A DNA stretch of 64,000 nt from Phycisphaerales bacterium (GTDB taxonomy: Bacteria; Planctomycetota; Phycisphaerae; Phycisphaerales; UBA1924), in NCBI GenBank assembly GCA_028279375.1, contig JANQNW010000016.1:248001-312000 (forward strand). The letters are read 5' to 3'. Positions 8,478-17,729 of the stretch are shown piece after piece (position 1 is the first letter of the stretch; every line of letters begins with the position of its first letter). The notes under the pieces were generated by a model that worked only from the letters and a program-made list of their open reading frames with translations, had not been told where the DNA came from and searched no databases. Made by a program: the position numbers and the translations under genes.

Positions 8478-8717
8478 ATGGTCGCACCGGTCACTGCGTC
8501 AACTCAGCTCTCGAGGATGTCCCGCGAACAGATCATCGATCGTATTCGATCATTCAACCCGACGGCCAGCCTTGGCTACCTGGGCGGCTTCGACAACGGG
8601 GCGCTTGCGCAGTATCTCGACCACCTGATGACGGCCTCGACACCGCGCAGTGAGCGAACCGCTTGGCAGCGCCCTGCCGGCCTCCGCGCGATCACCATGG
8701 TCGACGCGCGCGACTAG
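8478..8717 (+). CDS. Small conserved-looking hypothetical protein
   Basis: A soluble protein of 79 residues. Its core (residues 12-50, REQIIDRIRSFNPTAS then YLGGFDNGALAQYLDHL) looks like two or three amphipathic helices. The frame is open far upstream, but ATG 8478 has ACGGAG seven bases before it and everything upstream is antisense to another gene. The stop TAG at 8715-8717 overlaps the stop of the convergent ABC permease within a single CTAG. Function unknown. Confidence 0.6.
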   Translation: MVAPVTASTQLSRMSREQIIDRIRSFNPTASLGYLGGFDNGALAQYLDHLMTASTPRSERTAWQRPAGLRAITMVDARD

Positions 8718-10546
8718 GGCCCTGATCGAGAGCCCGCCAGTCGACGCACCGTCATGTCGAAGGTCCGAACCATCGTCGCCTGCATGCCGTAGACGATCGC
8801 GCTGTACGCGAGCAGTGCGACGACAGCGCCGGTGAGCAATGATCGACTGAGCTGAGCAGCGCCGTATGAGATCGTGTTGTTGGCGGCGATCTCAGGGTAG
8901 AACGCCGCGTGCACGGCGGTCATCGGAAGCAGGCTGGCGACGCCGGCGGCATAGGGAATGTCCTGCGCGGCCTTCCATGCGCAGGAGCCCACGATCAGGC
9001 TTGACACCAGCACGACGCCGACGGTCGCGATCACAGAGCTGATCGCCCCACGGCTCTTGATCGACCATTGCAAGCCGACCATCACGCACAGCGCTATGAA
9101 TGGAATCAGCGTCAGCGGCATGACGAGAGCGATCATGGGCGACATCATCGGAACGGTCGTGACAGCCGTGCCGAGGCGCACCGTCACATCAACAGGGCTT
9201 GCTCCGGTGAATCCATTCGCCATGACGTAGATCGCCGTGAGAATCAACGTGACGATCGGGACCGCGAGCAGAGGAGCGAGGAAGCTGATAAGTCCGCGCA
9301 GCTTGCCCCAGATGTAGGCGCCAGCCGTCACTGGCGTGATCAGCAGCAGATCCAGTGTTCCGTCTTCTCGCTCACGAGAGACGGCGCTCCCTGACATATT
9401 CATTGCAACAAGGGCGATGACGGCGACCTGCGTCCAGATCGTGGCGGTCATCGCATACCGGAACTCATCAGCGGTTATTGATCCTCGATGATGAGCGACG
9501 ATCAGGCCCAGGCCCCAGAGGATCCCGATGCCGACGAAGCTCCAGCGCGCCACCATGCGGTGAAGAGCGCCGCCTCGCGCCGCGGCTTCGCGCCAGGCAA
9601 TCGGGTTGTGCCAGACATGCCGAGGCGCGCGCGTGCGTTGGCCTTCCGGGCCCGTGCGTCCGAAGCGCGCCGCCAGCGGTGAGCGGCCAAGAGCGGCGAC
9701 CCGCCGGACACCAAAGCCACTGAGGGCGGCAAGCAGGACGCTCACTCCGGCGCTCACGAGGCACCACGTTAGCGCCGGGGATCCGAACCAGAGGCGTCCC
9801 AGCGCGCTCATTTCGGCGAGTTCGATCTCGGGCGGACGCGTGTAGTTCGCAGGGCTGATCATGGCCTGCAGCGCAAGAAACGGATTCAGCGGCGTCAGCG
9901 CGGTGACCCGAGCAGGCGCTCCGCGAAGAAGGAGATCGATCGCCAGCGTCGCAGCGAGATAGGTGACCACGCAGACATAGAACGAGAAGACCGCTCTTCG
10001 CCCGGCGAGGCGCGAGACGCTGAGCGTGACGGCAATGGCGCCGACCAACAATGCCGCGCAACCGGCGATTGCGTAGCTGGCGAAGATCGCCGAGCTCGGC
10101 GCCCCGCCGAAGTACTGCGTGATCGCGAAGAGCGGCAGCGATGACATCAGGAGCGCCAGCACGAAGAAGAGGCGCCCTGAGAGATGGCCAAGCACGATCT
10201 GAGCTGCGGAGAGCGGCGTCGTCAGCAGGATGTCCCAGGTCTTCGGATTGGCCTCCTGCGCGATGGCGCCGGCCATGAAGATCGGCGCCACAAGGCAGAT
10301 CATCGCGACCTGCAAATAGGCGGTCCATTTGAAACTCGTAGCGCCGGCCTTCGCCAACTCGGCGTAGCTCAACTCGTTGCCGCTGGCGCCCACCAGGAGG
10401 ACCCAGAGGAGGACGAGAATGAGCGCGAGCAGATAGCCCATCCGGATGAAGAGATGCCGCTGGCGTCGGGAGCCGCTCTGGACAAGCCGGACGCAGATCG
10501 GATTCGTGGGAATGAGCCTGAGGAGCCATGAGAGGGCGGCGGGCAT
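8714..10546 (-). CDS. ABC-2 type transporter permease (two permease halves in one chain)
   Basis: A 610-residue integral membrane protein with at least ten hydrophobic segments. It contains two ABC-2 style modules. One has AQEANPKTWDILLTTPLS (about residues 91-108). The other has SREREDGTLDLLLITPV in the second half. Both are the motif in which the cytosolic loop contacts the ATPase. It would export an unidentified substrate with a separately encoded ATPase, which is not adjacent here. The ATG at 10546 gives a short cytosolic N-terminus before the first helix at about residue 35. The protein looks like a tandem duplication of the permease unit. Confidence 0.85.
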   Translation of the reverse strand: MPAALSWLLRLIPTNPICVRLVQSGSRRQRHLFIRMGYLLALILVLLWVLLVGASGNELSYAELAKAGATSFKWTAYLQVAMICLVAPIFMAGAIAQEANPKTWDILLTTPLSAAQIVLGHLSGRLFFVLALLMSSLPLFAITQYFGGAPSSAIFASYAIAGCAALLVGAIAVTLSVSRLAGRRAVFSFYVCVVTYLAATLAIDLLLRGAPARVTALTPLNPFLALQAMISPANYTRPPEIELAEMSALGRLWFGSPALTWCLVSAGVSVLLAALSGFGVRRVAALGRSPLAARFGRTGPEGQRTRAPRHVWHNPIAWREAAARGGALHRMVARWSFVGIGILWGLGLIVAHHRGSITADEFRYAMTATIWTQVAVIALVAMNMSGSAVSREREDGTLDLLLITPVTAGAYIWGKLRGLISFLAPLLAVPIVTLILTAIYVMANGFTGASPVDVTVRLGTAVTTVPMMSPMIALVMPLTLIPFIALCVMVGLQWSIKSRGAISSVIATVGVVLVSSLIVGSCAWKAAQDIPYAAGVASLLPMTAVHAAFYPEIAANNTISYGAAQLSRSLLTGAVVALLAYSAIVYGMQATMVRTFDMTVRRLAGSRSGP

Positions 10547-10643
10547 GTCCCAATCCTAGTCCTGAATGGGCTATGGCGCACCGTGAGCGGCGATTCGACC
10601 TCGACGAGACCGATATTCGGGACCAGCGCGATAGCTGATTCGA

Positions 10644-10649
10644 TACACT
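10644..10649 (+). promoter_or_regulatory. Candidate -10 element for the RNase Y transcript
   Basis: TACACT in GATACACT is the best -10-like hexamer upstream of the RNase Y leader. No good -35 is visible. If used, transcription would begin near 10656 and leave a leader of about 380 bases. Confidence 0.25.
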
Positions 10650-10655
10650 GACGCG

Positions 10656-11034
10656 GTCCGCGCTCGGGATGCCGGGGGCGGGTTTTCCAAGTTTCGGTCA
10701 TGCCCTCCAATGACACGGGGCGACCGGTTATCGCTGGCCAGGCGAGTGAATCGCCGGGGCCGGCGCGCGTCTTCCAGACTGGGTGACGCGGATAGATTGA
10801 TCCTTGCAATTCGATCGCCCTGGTGGCGGTCGTCCTTCCGTCAGATGGCGGGTCAACAACTCGGTGGCGATGCGCAGATCATTGCGCCCGCCGTCACCCG
10901 CAAGCCCTTGAGGCTTGGGGACCGGATTCTGGATCGGCCTCTTGCGAGGCCTGAAGTCCCGTGTCAATCGAGAGCGTGGTCTGTACGCAGGCGCACTGAG
11001 GCGCAGACGCGTTGTCTCTCGAAGGGCACGAGCC
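10656..11034 (+). ncRNA. Structured 5' leader or candidate ncRNA upstream of RNase Y
   Basis: This stretch of almost 400 bases has no convincing gene but several strong stem-loops. CGATCGCC-CTGGT-GGCGGTCG spans 10812-10832 (8 bp, one G-U pair). CAAGCC-CTTGA-GGCTTG spans 10901-10917. GGCCTC-TTGC-GAGGCC spans 10936-10951, and it is itself enclosed by GGGAC (10918-10922) pairing with GTCCC (10956-10960). GGCGA-GTGAA-TCGCC adds another near 10740. I could not match it to RNase P RNA, tmRNA, SRP RNA or 6S RNA. It may be a cis-regulatory leader of rny or an independent small RNA. Confidence 0.4.
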
Positions 11035-12630
11035 ATGCAGAGCATTTCATTTCACCTGGCGCAGGACGCTGTCTCGACCTCGAGCGCGCTCTGGCTTGTC
11101 GCGGGCCTCGTGGCCGGCGTCGTCGGTTCGATTGTCGTGCTCAAGCTCATGGGCGGCCAGACGCTTGCACGGGCCAAGGCCTCCTCGGAACGAATCGTCG
11201 CCGACGCCGAGTCCGAGTCGAAGACGATTCTCCAGAAGGCCGAACTCGACGCTGAGCGGGAGATCATCGAGCGGACTCGGAAGTTCGAGGAGGAAGCGAG
11301 CAAGTCCCGAGACGAACTCCGGGAGCAGGAAAAGCGACTGACGAAGCGTGAGGACCTGCTGGATCGGAAACTCGACACGCTCGCCGTCAAGGAGGACTCT
11401 CTCGCGAAGGCCTCTGACGCCATCCAGGCCAGAGAGGAGAAGGTCACGAAGAGGATGGCGGAGGCCGAAGATCTCGTCGAGCAGCAGAAGAATCAGCTTC
11501 TGCGTGTGGCCGACATGACGATGGACGAGGCCCGGGATGAGCTTCTCCGCAAGTTGGAAGATGACGTCCGCCACGACGCGGCTGTGCTCAGCCGGAAGAT
11601 CATCGACGACGCCGAGTCGCAGGCGCGGGAAAAGGCATGCGAGATCACGCTCATGGCGATCCAGCGCTACGCCGCCGAGCACACGTCGGAATCGACAGTG
11701 CGCGTCGTGCCGATCCCGTCTGAGGAGATGAAGGGCCGGATCATCGGTCGTGAGGGCCGCAATATCCGAGCGATCGAGAAGGCGACGGGCGCCGACATCA
11801 TCGTCGATGACACGCCGGGCGTGATCGTCGTCTCATGCTTCGACAAGGTGCGTCAGGCGATCGCCGCCGAGTCGCTGCAGAAGCTCATCGCAGACGGGCG
11901 CGTGCATCCGACGCGCGTCGAGGAGGTCGTCACCCAGGTCCAGAAGGAAATCGGCGACCGGATCATCAAGGCCGGCAAGGAGGCCGTGCTCGAGACCAAG
12001 CTCAGAGGCCTCCATCCGAAGATCGTCGAGGCCATGGGCAAGCTGCATTTCCGCGTCAGCTTCGGACAGAACGTGCTTCGCCACTCTGTCGAGGTCGCGT
12101 TCCTCAGCCAGATGATCGCCGAGCAACTCGGCCTCGACGGCACGCTCGCTCGCCGCGCGGGATTCCTTCACGACATCGGCAAAGCGATGGATCACGAGAT
12201 GGAGGGTGGCCATCCCAAGATCGGCATGGACTTCGCCAAGCAGTACGGCGAGAAGGACATTGTGCTCAACGTCATCGGCGGCCATCACGGCGACATCCCG
12301 TCGACGAGCTTCTACACGCCGATCATCATGGCCGCGGACGCGGTGTCGAGTTCGAGACCGGGCGCTCGGCGCGAATCACTGGAGAAGTACATCCAGCGTC
12401 TCGAACAGCTTCAGGGCATCGCGCTTGATCAGAAGGGCGTCAACGAGGCGCACGCGATTCAGGCCGGGCGCGAGGTTCGCGTTATGGTGGACGCCCAGGA
12501 GATTGGTGACGACGAGGCCTATCTCGTGGCCAAGCACATCGCCGACAAGGTGAGCGAAGAAATGACGTTCCCCGGAGAGATCAAGGTGACGGTGCTGCGC
12601 GAGACACGGGCAGTTGAGTACGCGAGGTAG
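11035..12630 (+). CDS. rny: Ribonuclease Y
   Basis: Membrane-anchored endoribonuclease that initiates mRNA decay. The 531 residues show the standard architecture. An N-terminal transmembrane helix (about 18-38) is followed by a long charged coiled coil (about 45-215). Next comes a KH RNA-binding domain with GRIIGREGRN (about 235-244), then an HD-type metal phosphohydrolase domain with LRHSVEVA, LHDIGKA (near residue 378) and GGHHGD. The frame is open upstream to 10915, but that part is basic and unlike the family, so ATG 11035 is chosen. The Shine-Dalgarno is weak (GAAGGG). The long structured leader hints at post-transcriptional or auto-regulation. Confidence 0.95.
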   Translation: MQSISFHLAQDAVSTSSALWLVAGLVAGVVGSIVVLKLMGGQTLARAKASSERIVADAESESKTILQKAELDAEREIIERTRKFEEEASKSRDELREQEKRLTKREDLLDRKLDTLAVKEDSLAKASDAIQAREEKVTKRMAEAEDLVEQQKNQLLRVADMTMDEARDELLRKLEDDVRHDAAVLSRKIIDDAESQAREKACEITLMAIQRYAAEHTSESTVRVVPIPSEEMKGRIIGREGRNIRAIEKATGADIIVDDTPGVIVVSCFDKVRQAIAAESLQKLIADGRVHPTRVEEVVTQVQKEIGDRIIKAGKEAVLETKLRGLHPKIVEAMGKLHFRVSFGQNVLRHSVEVAFLSQMIAEQLGLDGTLARRAGFLHDIGKAMDHEMEGGHPKIGMDFAKQYGEKDIVLNVIGGHHGDIPSTSFYTPIIMAADAVSSSRPGARRESLEKYIQRLEQLQGIALDQKGVNEAHAIQAGREVRVMVDAQEIGDDEAYLVAKHIADKVSEEMTFPGEIKVTVLRETRAVEYAR

Positions 12631-12653
12631 CGCTCTGACCGACGCTCTGGCTC

Positions 12654-13337
12654 TCAGCTGTTCCCGTCACGCGGCGTCAGTGTGGCCATCAGGGGCGGAT
12701 TCGTCGTTCGCCTGACCAGCCAGAGGACTCCGATGAGTCCAACGATACCGCCAACGATCATGCCACCGGTTGGTCCAAGGACATCAAGCACCCATACGAA
12801 GAGTCGCTTGATCCACACATGCCGGCCGCTCACATCCGGCTCGCCGCCAGATTCAAGGTCTCGGGCGGCCGCCGTGACCAGCCACGTTGCCAACCCCGTG
12901 ATCGCAAGCATCACGAACGGCGCCACAGCTGCTCGGAGTGGTGAGAACTGCACCTCGCTACGTTCGAGACGTCCCTGACAGAGCGCCTCGAGCTCCTGCA
13001 GCACCTGGTCTCGCATGGTCTGCGAGTCCATTGTGATCTCCTTCGAGTGGGCCTTGTCAGAGCGCGCCTGCTTGTACTTCACAGTCAGGTCTCTGCCCTT
13101 CAGGTTTGACTTGATCCTCCTGATCTCGTCCGCTTCGAGCAGGATCGTCTTGCCTACAACCTGACTGAGCGCGGAGATGTCACGACGACGGAGCATCTCG
13201 GCCGCTTCCTCGAGCTTCTCCGGTTGTGGATTCGCGACAAGCAGCCGTCCGTCAATAACCGCCACAAGCCGATCGAAGACTCCCCCAGTGTTCATCCAGA
13301 TTCGAGCGCCTCCGGATTGCTGACCTGGATCGACCAT
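12654..13337 (-). CDS. Hypothetical membrane protein with two C-terminal helices
   Basis: A 227-residue product that I do not recognise. The N-terminal half is soluble and charged (RLLVANPQPEKLEEAAEMLR, then KTILLEADEIRRIKSN). Two hydrophobic segments lie near the C-terminus (about 136-156 and 180-205), the second glycine-rich. The frame opens at 13436, but ATG 13337 has GAGAGG upstream and starts the conserved-looking part. It is convergent with rny (23 bases apart) and 119 bases downstream of the mnmA start on the same strand side. Role unknown. Confidence 0.6.
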   Translation of the reverse strand: MVDPGQQSGGARIWMNTGGVFDRLVAVIDGRLLVANPQPEKLEEAAEMLRRRDISALSQVVGKTILLEADEIRRIKSNLKGRDLTVKYKQARSDKAHSKEITMDSQTMRDQVLQELEALCQGRLERSEVQFSPLRAAVAPFVMLAITGLATWLVTAAARDLESGGEPDVSGRHVWIKRLFVWVLDVLGPTGGMIVGGIVGLIGVLWLVRRTTNPPLMATLTPRDGNS

Positions 13338-13456
13338 GTTGATGCCTCTCGTCATGATGAGATCGATGGATGGGACGACGATGCAGAATAAGGCCCCAGG
13401 ATTACTCTGCATCCCCCTGGTCGGGGGCGGCATCATTGAATCTGGTTAAGGGGCGT

Positions 13457-14593
13457 TCAAACTGTGTGTTCGATCCAGCCCCCGCCCAGGACACGATCAC
13501 CGTCGTAGCAGACGATGGCCTGCCCCGGCGCCACTGACTCTGCAGGCTCATCGAATCGCACGTGGAGCATGTCAGCCTCGATGTCCAGACGAGCATGGCC
13601 CGGTCTTGGCGGGCCGTTGTATCGGTACTTGACGAGCACATGCCGTTCGCTCGTGAAGTGCGCCGGGTCGGCGAGCCAGTTGACCTCGCGCGCCGTCGCC
13701 TCCGAGCACAGCAGCTCCTCCTTTGCGCCGATGGTCACGGTGTTCGCGCCCGGGTCCTTCTCGACGACATAGATGGGATGTCCCAGCGCGACGCCGACGC
13801 CGCGGCGCTGGCCGATCGTGAATCGATGCTGGCCTCCGTGGGTTCCCACCACGTTGCCCTCGGTGTCGAGGATCTCGCCCTCCTCCGCCAGATCCGGGCG
13901 GCGCTGCTCGACGAGCCTCGCATAGTCGTTGTCGGGGACGAAACAGATCTCCTGCGAATCCGGCTTATCGAAGACCGGTAGTCCGAGCTCCTGTGCGAGC
14001 GCTCGAACCTCTGCCTTCTCGTACTCGCCGATCGGGAGCGCCATCTCGCCAAGTCGCTCGCGCGGCGCCCCGAAGAGCACATACGACTGGTCCTTTGAGG
14101 GATCGACTCCTCGATGAAGCTGCGCTTCACCCTCTTCGCCTAGAACAATGCGGGCGTAGTGACCGCTGGCGACGACGCCCGCGCCAATCTGCCTGGCGTA
14201 CTGGTGCAGCTTGCCGAACTTCAGCCAGTCATTGCACCGGACGCATGGGTTCGGTGTCCGACCCGAGGCGTACTCGTCGACGAAATAGTCGATGATGCGT
14301 CCGAAGTCCTTCTTGAAGTTGCAGACGTAGAACGGGATTCCGAGTTGCGCGGCGACGAGCCGGGCGTCCGCGGCGTCGTTGATCGAGCAGCAGCCCTGGT
14401 GGCCGATGCGGATCTTCTCCGGATCGCAGGTCGCCTCGTATGGGAGGAGTTCGTCGAGGACCTCGCCAGGCGAGCCGAGGCGCATGAAGCACCCGACCAC
14501 CTCGTAGCCCTCGCGCAGGAGCAGCGCTGCGGCGACCGAGGAATCGACGCCGCCGGACATCGCTACCAGTGCTTTGCCGCGGGCAGATGACAT
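13457..14593 (-). CDS. mnmA: tRNA-specific 2-thiouridylase
   Basis: Catalyses 2-thiolation of U34 in tRNAs for Lys, Glu and Gln. The 378 residues contain the ATP-pyrophosphatase loop SGGVDSS (13-19), the catalytic cysteine of NPCVRCN (Cys117, with Cys120) and the persulfide cysteine of SQEICF (Cys217). A segment with three extra cysteines (residues 56-69, including GHQGCCS) looks like an insertion relative to the E. coli enzyme. No Shine-Dalgarno is visible; TATAGT lies six bases before the ATG on the minus strand (14600-14605), so the mRNA may be leaderless. Divergent from putA. Confidence 0.96.
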   Translation of the reverse strand: MSSARGKALVAMSGGVDSSVAAALLLREGYEVVGCFMRLGSPGEVLDELLPYEATCDPEKIRIGHQGCCSINDAADARLVAAQLGIPFYVCNFKKDFGRIIDYFVDEYASGRTPNPCVRCNDWLKFGKLHQYARQIGAGVVASGHYARIVLGEEGEAQLHRGVDPSKDQSYVLFGAPRERLGEMALPIGEYEKAEVRALAQELGLPVFDKPDSQEICFVPDNDYARLVEQRRPDLAEEGEILDTEGNVVGTHGGQHRFTIGQRRGVGVALGHPIYVVEKDPGANTVTIGAKEELLCSEATAREVNWLADPAHFTSERHVLVKYRYNGPPRPGHARLDIEADMLHVRFDEPAESVAPGQAIVCYDGDRVLGGGWIEHTV

Positions 14594-14599
14594 GGTCTG

Positions 14600-14605
14600 A
14601 CTATA
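14600..14605 (-). promoter_or_regulatory. -10-like TATAGT directly before mnmA
   Basis: TATAGT reads toward mnmA and ends six bases before its ATG, which would place the transcription start at or next to the initiation codon. No -35 match is seen. Confidence 0.4.
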
Positions 14606-14660
14606 GGCGAGAGTGGGTTGTCGGCCCCACAGATCGACGGGCGGTCGCCTCTGTCGCCGC

Positions 14661-14666
14661 TACTAT
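14661..14666 (+). promoter_or_regulatory. Candidate -10 for putA
   Basis: TACTAT on the plus strand would give a start near 14673 and a leader of about 47 bases that contains the GAAGGA ribosome-binding site of putA. A matching -35 was not found. Confidence 0.3.
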
Positions 14667-14719
14667 GTGCGCCCCCGCCGCCATCGGCGCGGGACAGGTC
14701 TATCGACGAAGGATCGCCC

Positions 14720-17710
14720 ATGGCTCTGTTCTCGAAGCGCGCCCCGAAGGCGCGTCAGGTCGTCTCTCCGGATCCTGCGCCCGTCATTCGCGACGCGGAC
14801 GCTGAAGCGCGCATCCACGAATTGGGCGAGGAGATGCTCGGAATCGCCCGCGGGCATCGAAGCGGACTCCTCTCCAGACAATTCTGGTCCGACAAGCTCA
14901 TGGACTGGGCGATGAAGGACCACGAGTTCAAAGTCCAGCTCTTCCGATTCGTTGACGCCTTTCCCACGCTGACAACGCCCGAGATGGTGCACGATCATCT
15001 CGTTGACTATCTGTCGCAACCCGGCGTGACGCCGCCCCCGGGTATGGATCTGGGCATGAAGGCCGGCGGCGTCGCCAAGAAGATGTTCGCTGGCACGATC
15101 TCGTCGCAGATCAAGTCGATGGCGGGCAAGTTCATCGCAGGCACGGACGCGCAGTCCGCGCTTCCCGGACTCGAGAAGCTCTGGAACAACGGCATCGCCT
15201 TCAGCGTCGATCTCCTCGGCGAGGCCTGTGTCTCCGACGCCGAGGCCGACATGTACCGTGACAAGTACCTCGATCTCGTCGGCAACCTGCCGGCGGCCGT
15301 GGCGGCATGGAAGAGCGATGAGCGCCTCGAGCGCGATCACCTGGGCGCCTGCCCGCGCGTGAATGTCTCCGTGAAGATCAGCGCGTTGAGCGCCAAGTGC
15401 GATCCGATCGACACCGACGGCGCGATCGGCGACGTGCAGACGCGTCTCATTCCAATCCTCGAGCTCGCGCGCGAGAAGGGCGTCTTCATCAACTTCGATA
15501 TGGAGTCCTTTTCACACAAGGACCTTACGATCGAGCTCTTTCAGCGCTGTTGCGAGCAGGTTGATTTCGAGGCGGGCATCGCAATCCAGGCGTACCTTCG
15601 CAGCGGAGACGACGACGCGCGTCGCATCGCCGAATGGGCGAAGCGGGCAGGGCGCGTGGTCACCGTGCGACTCGTCAAGGGCGCGTACTGGGACTACGAG
15701 ACGATTCACGCCGAGCAGGAAGGGTGGCCCTGCCCGGTTTGGCCGGAGAAGCATCAGACCGACGCGTGCTTCGAGCGGATGAGCGAGATCTTTCTCGATG
15801 CGACGCCGCGACGGGAGGGAGAAGGCGGCGTGATACTCGCGCTCGGCTCGCACAACGTGCGCTCGATTGGCGCCACGCTCGCCGGTCTCGACAAGCGTGG
15901 TCTGCCTCGCAACGCGATCGAACTGCAGATGCTCCATGGCATGGCGGATGAGCTCAAGGGCGCGGCGGCGGAGATGGGACTGCGCGTGCGTGAGTATGTG
16001 CCTGTCGGGGAGATGATCCCGGGCATGGCGTATCTCGTGCGACGCCTGCTCGAGAACACGAGCAACGAGAGCTGGCTCCGAGCCGGTTTCCTTGACGATG
16101 CGCCCCTTGAGGAGCTGCTTGCGTCGCCGCATGACGGCTCGCGCGACGTGAAGGACGAGCGACTGCTGTCAGCGCCGGAACGTCATGAACTTGCGCCGGC
16201 GGCGCCGGGAGTTGGTGACGACCGGCCATTCTTCACGGAACCAATGCGCGACTTCTCCGTGACCGCGAATCGCGACCGATTTGCCGCAGCCATTGACATG
16301 GCGGAAGTGCCGAGCGTCGCGAATGACCGGACGCCGGAGGACGCCCGGAGGGCGATCGATGAGGCGTCGGCGTACTTTAGCACATGGCGCGACACTGACG
16401 TGCGCGCGAGGGCTGCGGTGTTGACTCGAGCGGCGGCCCTGATGAGATCGCGCCGAGATGAACTCTCCGGCGTCATCATCAAGGAGTCCGGCAAGACCTG
16501 GCGCGAGGCGGACGCCGATGTCTGTGAGGCGATCGACTTTTGCGAGTACTACGCCCGCCTCGCCGTGCCGCTCTTCGAGCCGAAGCGCCTCGGTCGATTC
16601 ATCGGGGAACTCGATGAGGTCTGGCACCAGTCGCGCGGCGTTTCCGTCGTAATCTCGCCGTGGAATTTCCCTCTGGCGATCGCCTGCGGCATGACGGTTG
16701 CGGCGCTCGTGACTGGCAACACGGTCATCCTGAAACCGGCGGAGCAGACACCCGGGATCGCGTCGCTCCTCGCGAAGATCCTCTGGGAGGCAGGATGTCC
16801 TCCGGAGGCTTTGCATTTCCTGCCGGGTGAGGGCGAGACAACAGGCGCGGCGCTCGTCCGCGATCCGCGCGTAGCCTTGATCGCGTTCACCGGATCGAAG
16901 GCCGTCGGTCTTGACATCATCGAAGCGGCGGGCGTCACCGGAGAGGCGCAGGCCGGCGTCAAGAAAGTCGTCTGCGAAATGGGCGGCAAGAACGCGATCA
17001 TTGTGGACTCCTCCGCGGACCTCGATGAGGCCGTGCTCGGCGTCAGGCAGTCGGCATTCGGTTTCCAGGGCCAGAAGTGCTCGGCGTGCAGCCGTGCGAT
17101 CGTTCTGGACAGTGCGCATGACCTCTTCCTGGAACGCCTGATCGAATCCACGAAGTCACTCGTGATCGGTGATCCTCGGGCGCGCGGCACGGACGTGGGG
17201 CCCGTCATCGATCAGGACTCGAAACGCAAGATCGAGAAGTACATTCAACTCGGGAGGGAGCAGTCCCGCTGCGTCGTCAGCCTTGAGGCGCCATCGGGTC
17301 TCGAGGAGCGCGTGGGCATGCCTTATGTGGGCCCGCATGTCTTCGCCGACGTCATGCCGGACCATGCGATCGCACGAGATGAGATCTTCGGCCCTGTCCT
17401 GGCTGTGATGAGGGTTTCGAGTTTCGATGAAGCGCTTGCGCTTGCGAACAACTCCGCCTACAAGCTCACGGGCGGCCTCTTCAGCCGGAAGCCGGTGAAT
17501 CTTGAGCGTGCGCGGCGTGAGTTCCGCGTGGGCAATCTCTATCTCAATCGAGGTTGCACGGGCGCGCTCGTAGGCAGGCAGCCCTTCGGCGGCTTCGGCA
17601 TGTCAGGCGTCGGGTCGAAGGCCGGCGGCGCAGAGTATCTGTTGCAATTTGTTGAGCCGAGAGCCTGCAGCGAGAACACGATGCGTCGCGGTTTCGCGCC
17701 GGAACACTAG
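14720..17710 (+). CDS. putA: Bifunctional proline dehydrogenase / L-glutamate-gamma-semialdehyde dehydrogenase
   Basis: Oxidises proline to glutamate in two coupled steps, passing electrons to FAD and NAD. The 996-residue chain has the proline dehydrogenase barrel first (about 60-480, with VRLVKGAYWDYE and the RTGNTSNESWLR-type C-terminal segment, here RRLLENTSNESWLR). The aldehyde dehydrogenase domain follows (about 530-985) with SPWNFPLA, FTGSKAVG, CEMGGKNA and the catalytic Cys787 in GQKCSACSR. No N-terminal DNA-binding domain is present, so it is an enzyme only, not the autoregulatory PutA of enterics. ATG 14720 has GAAGGA upstream. Confidence 0.96.
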   Translation: MALFSKRAPKARQVVSPDPAPVIRDADAEARIHELGEEMLGIARGHRSGLLSRQFWSDKLMDWAMKDHEFKVQLFRFVDAFPTLTTPEMVHDHLVDYLSQPGVTPPPGMDLGMKAGGVAKKMFAGTISSQIKSMAGKFIAGTDAQSALPGLEKLWNNGIAFSVDLLGEACVSDAEADMYRDKYLDLVGNLPAAVAAWKSDERLERDHLGACPRVNVSVKISALSAKCDPIDTDGAIGDVQTRLIPILELAREKGVFINFDMESFSHKDLTIELFQRCCEQVDFEAGIAIQAYLRSGDDDARRIAEWAKRAGRVVTVRLVKGAYWDYETIHAEQEGWPCPVWPEKHQTDACFERMSEIFLDATPRREGEGGVILALGSHNVRSIGATLAGLDKRGLPRNAIELQMLHGMADELKGAAAEMGLRVREYVPVGEMIPGMAYLVRRLLENTSNESWLRAGFLDDAPLEELLASPHDGSRDVKDERLLSAPERHELAPAAPGVGDDRPFFTEPMRDFSVTANRDRFAAAIDMAEVPSVANDRTPEDARRAIDEASAYFSTWRDTDVRARAAVLTRAAALMRSRRDELSGVIIKESGKTWREADADVCEAIDFCEYYARLAVPLFEPKRLGRFIGELDEVWHQSRGVSVVISPWNFPLAIACGMTVAALVTGNTVILKPAEQTPGIASLLAKILWEAGCPPEALHFLPGEGETTGAALVRDPRVALIAFTGSKAVGLDIIEAAGVTGEAQAGVKKVVCEMGGKNAIIVDSSADLDEAVLGVRQSAFGFQGQKCSACSRAIVLDSAHDLFLERLIESTKSLVIGDPRARGTDVGPVIDQDSKRKIEKYIQLGREQSRCVVSLEAPSGLEERVGMPYVGPHVFADVMPDHAIARDEIFGPVLAVMRVSSFDEALALANNSAYKLTGGLFSRKPVNLERARREFRVGNLYLNRGCTGALVGRQPFGGFGMSGVGSKAGGAEYLLQFVEPRACSENTMRRGFAPEH

Positions 17711-17729
17711 AGCACCCACGACGATCGAC

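Noticed and set aside
9468-10553. A 361-codon frame on the minus strand overlapping the ABC permease
   Set aside because: Arg/Pro/Ala-rich with no hydrophobic segments. It lies in a different frame of a clear multi-helix membrane protein gene on the same strand.
10553-11034. Assignment of the structured region to RNase P RNA, tmRNA, 6S RNA or SRP RNA
   Set aside because: The conserved core sequences of these RNAs could not be found by eye. It is left as an unassigned structured leader or ncRNA.
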